A DNA stretch of 49,850 nucleotides from a virus. Each line of letters begins with the position of its first letter. The stretch's first letter is position 1. Both the position numbers and the translations under genes were made by a program. The DNA is taken from IMG/VR virus record IMGVR_UViG_3300009788_000132, positions 1 to 49,850 of that record, one strand, 5' to 3'. The notes beneath the pieces were generated by a model. The model searched no databases. It was given only the letters and a program-made list of their open reading frames with translations, and was not told the origin of the DNA. Positions 1 to 7,348 of this stretch are shown here, one piece after another.

Positions 1-1712
1 CCCTCCCTCAGCGTTTCCTGAATCTGCCTTGCCGTTGATCCATTGATTTCCGAAAAGTTAATGACTCGTTCACCCACAGTTGAAATAACAAATGGATCAA
101 TAGCATTGAATTCTAAACCCAAAGATGAAAGAATAGATGCCGCTCCATCGCTTACAGCCGCCGTAGTAGGTGGTAAAAGAGCTTCCACGATCAACATATT
201 CTCATTGGGAGTATCAAAGGCAATAGACGAAAACTCATGGTCTTTAGTAAGTGCTATTTGTTTTTTAGATTTAAATAAATCCGTTGCCCCGCGCCAACGT
301 TCTAAAACCCTTATTTCTTGTTCATTGAAAAATTTGGTTATTGCTGAATTAAAGACCGGTTCATATTTATTAAATAATCGGGCATTCTTCATCCAGGCTT
401 TTGAGCGGTCACGAAAATCTTTATCAATAAATCCCCGTTGCTGTTCCTGTTGCGTGACACCTTCACCAATTGGAACCAGATTAATCGGCGCAGTAAATTC
501 TTCCATTTCCTCTAATCCCGTTGGATCAAGATCAAATATTACTGGCCTTGCCTCATCCCGATTTATGATTCCAAGCGATACCCCCTTAAAATATCTTTCA
601 TCCCGTTTCTGTACATCTTCTCTTAGTGCCAACACCTTTGAAAAATCATGTTGAACTTCGACATTTTCGAGAGTTGTTAATTGCGGCAATAAGTTTTTAT
701 TGATTTCTGATAATATTTGCCTGGATAGGGGGAGCATTGTATTAGTCCAAAATACCGATTCAGCCGCCTTTATGGCTTCACGAGACAGCGAAGATGATCC
801 GCGTGGATCATTCAGTAACTCCATCGGCACCCCGTAAAGAGTTGCAATCTTTTGATCATCAAAATCCAGCAATGGAATTATTTGGTTTTCAGCCAAAGAT
901 GCTTTATTTAAAACCTTCATCTTTAAACCACCTTCGAGTAAAGCCACTTTGTGCATGTTCTCCACGCTGCCGTATATGGATTGCATTTGCTCACGTAGTC
1001 GGGCAAATTCCGGTTCCGTGAGCTTACCGTCGGTTTCAGCTACAGCGCCTGGAAACATACCTTGAGCAAAAAACTTTTTTAGGAAGGTTTGAGAGTTTAA
1101 CGATGTGATAATATTGGCTCTTGCCGATCTCATCTTTGAGAATCCGCGAAGAATGGAAAAGTAGTTGAATGACTTTATAAAAAAAACATCTTCCGGGGAG
1201 TGTCGGGTTACTTTCCCGTTCGATGTTCTTTCGTAGTGATCAATCAATTCAACCGGGTGACCTACTACTTTCATTTCAAAGCTGCGCCAATCTGAAAACA
1301 GTTGATTGATTTTCCCACTATCATCGCGGTCGAAATTCCAATACAATTCCCCCTGGATGTCAAGCAATGATACCGATTCATAATAAAATGAATAAGCAGA
1401 ATCAAAAGCATTTGGAGAATTTAAGACAAATAATTGATCTTTATCCGAAACATCTATTTCCTCATCCCCGCGTTTCTGAATTATCTTTAATGGCAATGAT
1501 GCGAAAGATGATGCTCGTATATCAATTGCCCGGTAAATAATTACCAAGTTCTCGTAAGCGGTTGCCAATGCCTCCGAATCACCGGGATAAAATTCATCGG
1601 ATGTTGAGAATGAAAACACATCCCCCATTGTGGCAACGGTTCCAACTTGTTTTTGTGGAACATCAACTATGCCGAGCGCCTTTAACTCGTCTTGTATTGC
1701 TTCTTGAAACAT
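1..1712 (-). CDS. Phage portal protein fused to a Mu F-like head-morphogenesis region (partial)
   Basis: This gene reads leftward from an ATG at 1712 and is still open at base 1, so about 570 residues are visible. The first ~405 residues look like an HK97-type portal, the ring at the capsid vertex through which DNA enters, with segments such as RAIDIRASSFASLPLKI and a long acidic C-terminal part. After about residue 407 (TAPINLVPIGEG) the chain continues with a helical region (WMKNARLFNKYE) and, at the window edge, TARQIQETLREG, which resembles the start of SPP1 gp7/Mu F minor head proteins. I infer a portal-minor head fusion; the diagnostic part lies outside. AGGTG sits very close to the ATG, directly after a terminator-like hairpin. 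Terminase genes lie upstream, as expected. Confidence 0.85.
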   Translation of the reverse strand, partial: MFQEAIQDELKALGIVDVPQKQVGTVATMGDVFSFSTSDEFYPGDSEALATAYENLVIIYRAIDIRASSFASLPLKIIQKRGDEEIDVSDKDQLFVLNSPNAFDSAYSFYYESVSLLDIQGELYWNFDRDDSGKINQLFSDWRSFEMKVVGHPVELIDHYERTSNGKVTRHSPEDVFFIKSFNYFSILRGFSKMRSARANIITSLNSQTFLKKFFAQGMFPGAVAETDGKLTEPEFARLREQMQSIYGSVENMHKVALLEGGLKMKVLNKASLAENQIIPLLDFDDQKIATLYGVPMELLNDPRGSSSLSREAIKAAESVFWTNTMLPLSRQILSEINKNLLPQLTTLENVEVQHDFSKVLALREDVQKRDERYFKGVSLGIINRDEARPVIFDLDPTGLEEMEEFTAPINLVPIGEGVTQQEQQRGFIDKDFRDRSKAWMKNARLFNKYEPVFNSAITKFFNEQEIRVLERWRGATDLFKSKKQIALTKDHEFSSIAFDTPNENMLIVEALLPPTTAAVSDGAASILSSLGLEFNAIDPFVISTVGERVINFSEINGSTARQIQETLRE

Positions 1713-1720
1713 ATTCACCT

Positions 1721-1773
1721 AAAATAAAAACAGCCGCCCACTTGTGAGGAGAAAGAACACAAGTGAACGGCTG
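1721..1773 (-). terminator. Terminator-like hairpin in the portal leader
   Basis: In the leftward RNA, CAGCCGUUCACUUGUG (1773-1758) pairs over all 16 positions with CACAAGUGGGCGGCUG (1746-1731), using two G-U wobbles. The loop is 11 nt and the stem is followed by UUUUUAUUUU. The opposite-strand RNA would have C-A mismatches at the same two positions, so the structure belongs to leftward transcription. The portal ribosome binding site starts right after the U tract. A terminator 9-10 nt upstream of a gene needs read-through, antitermination or processing, so it may be an attenuator. Confidence 0.75.
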
Positions 1774-2108
1774 CTGATCTAAATTTAATTCTTCAGTTAC
1801 ACTTTACGGGGAGCGCTGCGGCAAGATTATATTTCTATTCCGCCTTTTTGTTTTGCCATGCACAACGCCACAAAAATAATCACGCGCTCCATAAAATGTA
1901 ATCAATATATTAAACGACAGTCTCAAACCGCTAAAAATAAAATTTAGTATATCGTGTCTTTAAATACACCGTATTCCCAAAAGGGAGTGGGTCACATGAA
2001 ATTCGACACTGCGTCATCACGACTTGATTAAATCAAGGATGCTGAGCTTTACATCATAACCCTGTAGTGTAAATCGCTGATATACTGATATTATTTATTC
2101 AACTGAAT
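1774..2108. other. 335-bp non-coding leader between small genes and portal
   Basis: No convincing gene lies here. A 21-codon frame (1827-1892, minus) lacks a ribosome binding site. The stretch holds several short inverted repeats, including a 15-nt near-palindrome at about 2023-2037 and the possible branched RNA at 1810-1890. It may be an untranslated leader for the portal transcript. Confidence 0.5.
1810..1890 (-). ncRNA. Possible branched structured RNA
   Basis: In the leftward RNA, GGAGCGC (1890-1884) can pair with GCGCUCC (1816-1810), closing a region in which UUUUUGU pairs with ACAAAAA and GCGG pairs with CCGC. That would be a three-way junction with a 7-bp closing helix. It is not a tRNA: there is no T-loop or recognisable anticodon arm. 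The element lies about 40 nt upstream of the portal-leader hairpin. No family was recognised and the fold was judged by eye. Confidence 0.3.
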
Positions 2109-2288
2109 TCATTTTGAAATACTTTCCATCCATTCTTTTGTATAATGTCGATTGACAATTTTTATATTATTCAATTTTGAATGTTTAATTTCAATTTCAA
2201 TTCGATGATGCAATCCATCCCGCAACGCTTCTTCTATTCTGGGATCAATAGATTTTAGTATTTTTTGCTTTTCTTGTTCTATGCTCAT
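2109..2288 (-). CDS. Hypothetical 59-residue phage protein
   Basis: The start at 2288 (MSIEQEKQKILK) overlaps the stop of the upstream membrane-protein gene in an ATGA arrangement, which suggests translational coupling. A longer reading of the same frame would run through that gene and is less likely. The product is charged and probably helical. No family was recognised. It is the last of four coupled small genes between terminase and portal. Confidence 0.6.
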   Translation of the reverse strand: MSIEQEKQKILKSIDPRIEEALRDGLHHRIEIEIKHSKLNNIKIVNRHYTKEWMESISK

Positions 2289-2539
2289 AAGTTTATCAAA
2301 TTTACAATCAATAAAACAATTAACATAAATGGAAATAGAAACAACCCGAATATAAAAGTAAAATATCCATGAATCCACTTTATTTTGGGAAACAACTGCT
2401 TTAACTGTTTTATGTGGTTCCATTTGTCACTTGATGAATTCCAGAACATAAAGAATAAAATGGAAATCCAGGTATAAATAAACATCTGACAAATAAAAAC
2501 GACAAATAAAAACGGTGCAAGCTGTGAGTTTAATTCCAT
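2285..2539 (-). CDS. Small membrane protein, two transmembrane segments
   Basis: This 84-residue protein has a hydrophobic segment at about residues 7-32 (APFLFVVFICQMFIYTWI) and another at about 60-83 (FIFGLFLFPFMLIVLLI), separated by a polar loop with Trp and Lys. The start overlaps the upstream stop (TAATG). Small two-helix membrane proteins in phages can be holins or superinfection-exclusion factors, but no family was recognised and the function is open. Confidence 0.65.
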   Translation of the reverse strand: MELNSQLAPFLFVVFICQMFIYTWISILFFMFWNSSSDKWNHIKQLKQLFPKIKWIHGYFTFIFGLFLFPFMLIVLLIVNLINL

Positions 2540-2673
2540 TATTTCTTATTCCCGCGATCACTAAGTTTTATATATAATCCTTCTTTATCTTCTCTAATCC
2601 ATCTATCCGGTAAGTTTTGTTTCTTGAGATATTTTTTAAGTTCTTTTCGTGTGCCTCGGATTATTTTTCTCAT
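2539..2673 (-). CDS. Hypothetical basic 44-residue protein
   Basis: It begins MRKIIRGTRKELKKYLKK and ends LSDRGNKK. The start at 2673 overlaps the stop of the upstream gene (ATGA) and its own stop overlaps the next start (TAATG), so it belongs to a coupled string. It is very basic, with a short segment PDRWIREDKEGLYIKL that looks folded. The function is unknown. Confidence 0.55.
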   Translation of the reverse strand: MRKIIRGTRKELKKYLKKQNLPDRWIREDKEGLYIKLSDRGNKK

Positions 2674-2810
2674 TTCAATCCATAATAATTAGCAAACCAT
2701 AACCTCAAGTATGGCAACCCAATATAAATCTTTCTTTTACAGATAGAACAATACTCATAACACAAACCAGGAGATAATAAATGATATTTTTCATAATCAT
2801 CAACATCCAT
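2670..2810 (-). CDS. Small Cys-motif phage protein (46 residues; TTG start at 2837 possible)
   Basis: The frame reads MDVDDYEKYHLL from the ATG at 2810. Starting at an in-frame TTG at 2837 adds CKIGIHRF, a sequence common at the start of small phage zinc-ribbon-like proteins, so the longer form may be real. It has a Cys cluster (CYEYCSICKRK) that could bind zinc. It resembles in layout the 55-residue protein at 13670-13837. It lies just downstream of the large terminase and is coupled to the next gene. Confidence 0.55.
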   Translation of the reverse strand: MDVDDYEKYHLLSPGLCYEYCSICKRKIYIGLPYLRLWFANYYGLK

Positions 2811-2872
2811 AAAACGGTGAATTCCGATCTTACACAAAATTTTATTGAAAGTTTTGATATATACCCCTATTT

Positions 2873-4047
2873 TTAAAGTGTTCTTATATTTGGTTTAGGC
2901 TTCCTTGCATGAGTATAAATCGCATAGCGTTTAGTGTCCATTAAGTGATCATCGAATTTTTCAGGCTCGTCTAAAATATCACCATTTTTATTTTCTGTCC
3001 ACCTGTAAGATTGACGTTCTTTATTCAAATCTTCATTTTCTGGTCTGGTATAAAATACGCAATTTTTACAAAAATCAATACCATCTTTTACATTTTTCTC
3101 TGCCGGCTGAATATTATACCCGGCTCGAAGAATCTCCTCAATTCTGGCAGGCTCTGCCGAATCAGCATAAATGATAGCGTTCTTATCTATTTTCTGACTT
3201 TCCAACTCTTTTATTAAGTCATTATTTGTCATTTTACATTTGTAAAGCCTTTGAGTTAAATAGTATTCCTGGTCTTTTATACCAATTTCAAGTAATGCGT
3301 TTGGGTTATTAAATCCGAAATCAAGGCCATAAATGGTTTCGTGAACTTCTGGGTAATTGTCCAGCATAACGTAGGGAGCATATATAATATTTTGCAAAAT
3401 TCCCCATTCACCTTCAAGATAGACTTTACGTAAGGCCGGATCACGGATTGATTGCAATACCTGGATATATTTATCTTCGATATAAACATTATCTTTATAG
3501 GTAGATTTAAATACATAGGCATCTTCTTTCGGATTGAGAAAAAAAAATCATTAAGCCAATGATGTTCGTTTATGGGATTGAACGATAATAACATTTGATA
3601 ATTTGTATTTGACTTACCTCTCATAAGCAGATCAATATCAAGGAAATCCTTATAGTTCAAGTCGGTTGTTTCCTCCGACCACTCTTTTGTTATACCTTCA
3701 GTTGATTTTGTTTTTTCGGGATCATCTAAACCAAGCGCAAAGGCTTCCGATCCAGTCGCCGGGCAATTTATCTTCATTTCGGTATTATTAAACTTGAAGT
3801 AGGGAGAAAGCTCATATTCAAAGATCAAATCTTTAAGTAATTGGAATTGCGATTTTCTTACAGTTCTTAATACTTTTCTGCAAAGCAAAATCCTTTCTCG
3901 TGCTTTCTGATTCAACATCCACAAGATTACTTGTTGCGCATTGTAATACGATTTCCCGGAGCCACGACCGCCGACCAAAACGATATAACGTTTCTTAATA
4001 TTTAGCAAATGCTGAAAATTTGGATTAATCGGTATCTTGATTTCCAT
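2873..4047 (-). CDS. terL: Large terminase subunit, PBSX-type, split by a frameshift at a 9-base homopolymer
   Basis: The large terminase is the packaging motor and headful nuclease. The N-terminal frame (from 4047) holds the ATPase, with Walker A GGRGSGKS at residues 26-33 and a Walker B-like ITKEWSEE at about 119-126. The nuclease half continues in another frame, read from about 3540 down to 2873, with the RNase H-like GLDFGFNNP, YADSAEPARIEEI and DHLMDTKRY motifs. The frames meet at nine A on the plus strand (3539-3547); one more base, or three fewer less one, restores a protein of about 390 residues. Cause: sequencing error, real mutation, or slippage on T9. It overlaps the small terminase gene by 23 bp. 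Confidence 0.9.
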
Positions 4048-4483
4048 TGTTTCCCATTAATTCTTCTTTTTCAAAATCATATTCTTCTTCCCTTGACGGT
4101 GTTACGATTTGTATTTTAATAATTCCATCAAGTGAATTATCTTGTTTAACGGGAGCATCTAAACCTAAATACCGCGCTCGGCGTTCCATGATTTTTAATC
4201 CCCTGTCGATTGCGGAAAGATGCCCTTGCGAGATTGCTTTCCATATTGAAAGCAATATTGCATCTAATCTTTCCAATTCGAGTTTTAAAACTTCTTTGGC
4301 CGGTTCCTCAATTATTTGCATCATAGCACTCATAACTGCTTGAGCCGCACCAGAAGGATTTTTATAATTTAAAGTATCTGCAATCTTTTGATATGTCGCG
4401 CCGGCCTTTCTTAATTCTAAAGCCTGTCTTTGCCTCTCTTTGGCGGATATCCTTCTCGGTGATGTTTTACTTTCAGTCGGCAT
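4025..4483 (-). CDS. terS: Small terminase subunit
   Basis: This 152-residue protein has an N-terminal helix-turn-helix-like region (ERQRQALELRKAGATYQKIA, residues ~16-35) followed by a helical region and an acidic tail. That layout fits small terminases, which recognise packaging sites and recruit the large subunit. Its place directly upstream of, and overlapping, the large terminase supports the call; sequence alone would only say HTH protein. Its start overlaps the end of the glycosyltransferase gene. Confidence 0.75.
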   Translation of the reverse strand: MPTESKTSPRRISAKERQRQALELRKAGATYQKIADTLNYKNPSGAAQAVMSAMMQIIEEPAKEVLKLELERLDAILLSIWKAISQGHLSAIDRGLKIMERRARYLGLDAPVKQDNSLDGIIKIQIVTPSREEEYDFEKEELMGNNGNQDTD

Positions 4484-5396
4484 CTTTTACATCCGTTTTA
4501 TTTACATTGTGCCACTGTTTATAAACTGTTGTTAATTCTTCACTTTTGATTTCATCGATTTGTTTTAAATCAATATCAAATTCATTTATTTTGGGCAATA
4601 TATTAAAATCGATTTCTTTTTTACGTTTCAATGGTGTATCAAATCGCCTCCAAGTATACTTTACTATGTGTTGAGGTCTACCGTATCTACGGCCAACAGA
4701 AATCACGCCCGGCCACATTCTTTCAAGTGATCGAGCCATCTTAAGGCGACCATCCCCTTTATATAAAACATCCGTATTCCCACCCTTCATTTTCATCGAA
4801 GCCACTTTATCGATTGAAAAAATATTCATCAATATAGTACATAAACCACCGGAAAGAACTTGTAAACAAAGATCGGTATCTTCATTATATCTACCACGCC
4901 AGCGATAAGGAATATCATTTTTTACTAATAGACAAGAATAAACGTGATTATTTAATCTAAACGGCGGCAACTTCTTCCCAGAAACGATATTCATATCGTA
5001 ATTCAATCCCGCAATCGCAATATTTTCATATCTATCAATAAACGTTTCTGTTATTTTTAAGGCATAACCAGAATCACACCTAATACGCTTCTCGTGCCAT
5101 CTACGATAAATTTCTCTTATATTATCATCGAATATCCAATGTCGTGAATGACCTTGTTTTATAGAATGCTGCCATACCCAATTTCGCGCCGGTATTGAAC
5201 CCAAGCCTAAATTACTGAATGGTAGAGTATAAATATATTCTTTCCCTAAACGGTTTTTATATTCTTCATATTCCTGTTGCTCAACAACCAGATGGAAAGG
5301 CACTTCATCTTTTATTAAAAACTTGGCAGTTAAACAATTTTCAAACCGCCCTTTGGATATTACATAAATCGGATATTTAGGTATATATTTTTTCAT
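4473..5396 (-). CDS. TET-associated-type glycosyltransferase (DNA base modification)
   Basis: The 307-residue sequence matches my knowledge of the TET-associated glycosyltransferase (TAGT) family: IYVISKGRF near the N-terminus, VVEQQEYEEY, the HWIFDDNI motif at 86-93, the conserved RGRYNEDTDL at 167-176 and KGGNTD around 204. Known members are predicted to add sugars to modified phage DNA bases, often hydroxymethylated pyrimidines, with nucleotide sugars as donors. Predicted metal and donor binding would involve DDN and EDTD. No TET/JBP dioxygenase or pyrimidine hydroxymethylase is visible in the window, so the acceptor base is unknown. It is ATGA-coupled to the ParB-domain gene upstream and overlaps the small terminase gene downstream. 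Confidence 0.8.
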   Translation of the reverse strand: MKKYIPKYPIYVISKGRFENCLTAKFLIKDEVPFHLVVEQQEYEEYKNRLGKEYIYTLPFSNLGLGSIPARNWVWQHSIKQGHSRHWIFDDNIREIYRRWHEKRIRCDSGYALKITETFIDRYENIAIAGLNYDMNIVSGKKLPPFRLNNHVYSCLLVKNDIPYRWRGRYNEDTDLCLQVLSGGLCTILMNIFSIDKVASMKMKGGNTDVLYKGDGRLKMARSLERMWPGVISVGRRYGRPQHIVKYTWRRFDTPLKRKKEIDFNILPKINEFDIDLKQIDEIKSEELTTVYKQWHNVNKTDVKDAD

Positions 5397-6043
5397 GGTT
5401 GAAATCTCATCGAGGATGGATTTTCTTTATCTTTTTTCGGCCACCAAGTAGATGTAATCGTTCCTTCGCCATCAAGCCCTATTTCTTTTTGGAAATTTAA
5501 ATGATCTTTTATATTCCGAAAATTGATTGTAATTTTATTCCTATACTCCCCTTCCTGATATTCAGGCATACCCATCCATTCCATTGCGGCATCAAAATCA
5601 TTAATTTCCGAATTATCACGAGTAATATATACCAAGTTTGCTAACATCATTTCATCGTAGCCCGTTCCCAGTAATCCATTTAAATCGTTTTTTACTCCCT
5701 TCAATAAATCACTCAATAACCTATCATCTTTCATTGACAAATTAGACATTTCATTATCACCTATAAGCAATTTCATTGCTTTCGGATCATCAAAATTATA
5801 TTTAATTTTATAAATAGGTATTTTATTTAAATCTAAATCTTTGGCCGCTTTAACAACCCCGTGACCGGCCAGAATAAAATTGTCATTAGAAATAACTACG
5901 TTTTTATAAAAACCAAAATCCGTCAAAGATTTTTTAATATGTTTTAATTGATCTTCCTGATGTTCCTGATAGTTTTGTGGATGTTCTTTTAATTTATTTA
6001 TATCAATCCATTGCAAATCGAATTTCCAATTATTTTCTACCAT
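5393..6043 (-). CDS. ParB/Spo0J-type N-terminal domain protein
   Basis: In this 216-residue protein, residues ~11-90 look like a ParB/Srx fold domain: INKLKEHPQNYQEHQEDQLK, then GFYKNVVISNDNFILAGHG and VVKAAKDLDL. The AGHG variant is common in phage ParB-like proteins near modification genes. The rest ends with TSTWWPKKDKENPSSMRFQP and has no recognised DNA-binding domain. ParB domains bind CTP, or in some relatives act as nucleases. The gene precedes the glycosyltransferase with an ATGA overlap, a neighbourhood known for phage DNA-modification loci. A link to the parS-like sites elsewhere in the window is possible but unproven. Confidence 0.8.
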   Translation of the reverse strand: MVENNWKFDLQWIDINKLKEHPQNYQEHQEDQLKHIKKSLTDFGFYKNVVISNDNFILAGHGVVKAAKDLDLNKIPIYKIKYNFDDPKAMKLLIGDNEMSNLSMKDDRLLSDLLKGVKNDLNGLLGTGYDEMMLANLVYITRDNSEINDFDAAMEWMGMPEYQEGEYRNKITINFRNIKDHLNFQKEIGLDGEGTITSTWWPKKDKENPSSMRFQP

Positions 6044-6275
6044 ACATTGCTCTCAAAGCCTTTCTCCAATCCTCTATTGTTTTTACAAACTCCCGCTTCC
6101 TCTCATGCTCTTTTTGGATATTTATATCCTCCGATATATCTAATAATTCCCATTTCTTTATTATGTATTTCAACTTCAACCAAGTAAATGGATTATACCA
6201 ACGGAAATTACGTATTTTTTTTATTTCTATTGGTTTAAATGCAACGCTGTAAAAATCTGTTTTGACGTTATCCAT
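6030..6275 (-). CDS. Hypothetical 81-residue protein with a WRKALRAMY C-terminal motif
   Basis: It is a basic, Trp-rich protein (RNFRWYNPFTWLKLKYIIKK in the middle). It ends EDWRKALRAMYGRK, closely matching the end of the exported protein two genes upstream (DWKKALRIMYNREEK). AAGGA precedes the ATG. It overlaps the ParB-domain gene by 14 bp. No family was recognised. Confidence 0.6.
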   Translation of the reverse strand: MDNVKTDFYSVAFKPIEIKKIRNFRWYNPFTWLKLKYIIKKWELLDISEDINIQKEHERKREFVKTIEDWRKALRAMYGRK

Positions 6276-6286
6276 TTCCTTCTCTT

Positions 6287-6361
6287 CTATGCATAGTTTT
6301 TATGATTTAGCCACTTCTTTAAAGGTACGAGTATAAAAAATATTATTGTCACTATTTCCAT
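6287..6361 (-). CDS. 24-residue single-pass membrane peptide
   Basis: The frame encodes a hydrophobic helix (MEIVTIIFFILVPL) followed by a basic tail (KKWLNHKNYA). Its ATG overlaps the stop of the exported protein gene (TAATG), which favours real translation by coupling. The function is unknown; a lysis or small regulatory role is conceivable. Confidence 0.45.
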   Translation of the reverse strand: MEIVTIIFFILVPLKKWLNHKNYA

Positions 6362-6747
6362 TACTTTTCCTCTCTATTATACATAATCCTCAGTGCTTTT
6401 TTCCAATCTCTCCACCCATCCGGCGTTAAACGCTCAAATTCCTGTAAACGTTCAGCCACAAAGAATCTATTTATAAACATCCTCGGCGTATTTTGATCAA
6501 CCGTGACCGGGATTATACGTTGGTCGTAAAACGAATAAAAGAAAGTTTCCCACAATGCCGGGCGATCATCGATAAACTTTTGGCATGAGCCCGCCCATGA
6601 TGCGAGAATGTTGTTTGTGACTAATGACAGCCGCTTTACGTCTGCGAAATAATCAAAACCGCCACCTTGCCCCCATAGAGGCAAGGTAGTGGTTAAGACA
6701 AATATAAAGATTAACAGGTAGGTAGATATTAGAGGCAATTTTAACAT
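6361..6747 (-). CDS. Exported hypothetical protein, 128 residues
   Basis: An N-terminal Sec signal peptide is evident: a hydrophobic core (LLIFIFVLTTTLPLWG) followed by a likely cut before QGGG or GGG, with no lipobox Cys. The mature part contains ASWAGSCQKFIDDRPALWET and ends DWKKALRIMYNREEK, a motif shared with the 81-residue gene product. There is no good ribosome binding site ahead of the ATG at 6747. It is not a recognisable endolysin or spanin. Confidence 0.6.
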   Translation of the reverse strand: MLKLPLISTYLLIFIFVLTTTLPLWGQGGGFDYFADVKRLSLVTNNILASWAGSCQKFIDDRPALWETFFYSFYDQRIIPVTVDQNTPRMFINRFFVAERLQEFERLTPDGWRDWKKALRIMYNREEK

Positions 6748-6792
6748 AACGATTTAAAATATATTGATAAATCAAGAAATTCAAGTATTCAT

Positions 6793-7161
6793 TCAAACAA
6801 TATCTTTCAATTTTTCGCTTATTTCCTTAAAAGATTTTCTTTCTCGATCATTCAGGGAAATAATTAAATCAATATGTTCTTGAGTTAATCCGGCCCATTC
6901 GCAAATCATATAATCGAGCATTGAAATTTTCGATACTGTTTCATTTAAATATCGTATTCTTTTAACACCATCTTGGGAAAGAGACTTACCCATCATTGAA
7001 CCATCATCGGGATCGATCCACTGTCCATCCTTCTCTTTAATATACTGATCCGCAATAACACCCAGAAAATCAAATTTGCCGTTACGGTTTAAATATGTGA
7101 TGCCTTGTTGATAATCTCCGCTATTGGCCGCATCAATACATTTGCTTAAATTATCATTCAT
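6793..7161 (-). CDS. Phage protein of the small LGVIADQ / EWAGLT family (122 residues)
   Basis: The order of motifs matches a widespread, unnamed phage family: SGDYQQGITYL, then a short GKFDFLGVIADQY (usually CCLGVLCD), a variable Trp/Pro part, CEWAGLTQEHIDLIISLND, and a final KSFKEISEKL helix. The family has no established function as far as I know. The gene stands behind an elaborate leader with two interleaved inverted repeats, U8 and AGGAG, so its expression is probably controlled. Confidence 0.65.
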   Translation of the reverse strand: MNDNLSKCIDAANSGDYQQGITYLNRNGKFDFLGVIADQYIKEKDGQWIDPDDGSMMGKSLSQDGVKRIRYLNETVSKISMLDYMICEWAGLTQEHIDLIISLNDRERKSFKEISEKLKDIV

Positions 7162-7172
7162 ATTTTTCTCCT

Positions 7173-7254
7173 AAAAAAAATTAACCCCTGAATTCTTGAG
7201 CCGGTTTTTACACCGAAGAAAACAGGGGTTAAACTATTTGTGTTTCCGGCTCAA
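7173..7254 (-). promoter_or_regulatory. Interleaved-repeat RNA leader (pseudoknot or attenuator) with U8 tract
   Basis: In leftward RNA the order is A = UUGAGCCGG (7254-7246), B = UUAACCCCUG (7232-7223), A' = CCGGCUCAA (7204-7196), B' = CAGGGGUUAA (7190-7181), then eight U and AGGAG ahead of the ATG at 7161. Both pairs are perfect (9 and 10 bp). Because they cross, they can form an H-type pseudoknot, or A-A' may exclude the B-B' terminator hairpin. The same architecture recurs at 13849-13927 and, on the other strand, at 23979-24060. Confidence 0.7.
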
Positions 7255-7292
7255 AGGAACATAACAAAATATGTAATCTATTAATTATTTAA

Positions 7293-7331
7293 GCATCGCC
7301 GGGAGAACGGAGGGAAAACCCCCGACGATGC
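7293..7331 (-). terminator. Hairpin downstream of the barrel-like protein gene
   Basis: In leftward RNA, GCAUCGUCGGG pairs with CCCGGCGAUGC over 11 bp with one G-U wobble; the opposite strand would have a mismatch. It begins 18 nt after the stop of the 7349-7852 gene. It is followed by UUAAAUAAUU rather than a pure U run, so it may be a weak terminator or an RNA-stabilising hairpin. Confidence 0.5.
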
Positions 7332-7348
7332 GAGGGAATTCTGGGAAT

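Noticed and set aside
43-654. Rightward 203-codon frame
   Set aside because: It is antisense to the portal gene and has no recognisable domain or ribosome binding site.
1810-1890. tRNA-like element (7-bp closing stem)
   Set aside because: There is no T-loop consensus, anticodon arm or CCA context; only a generic branched RNA is possible.
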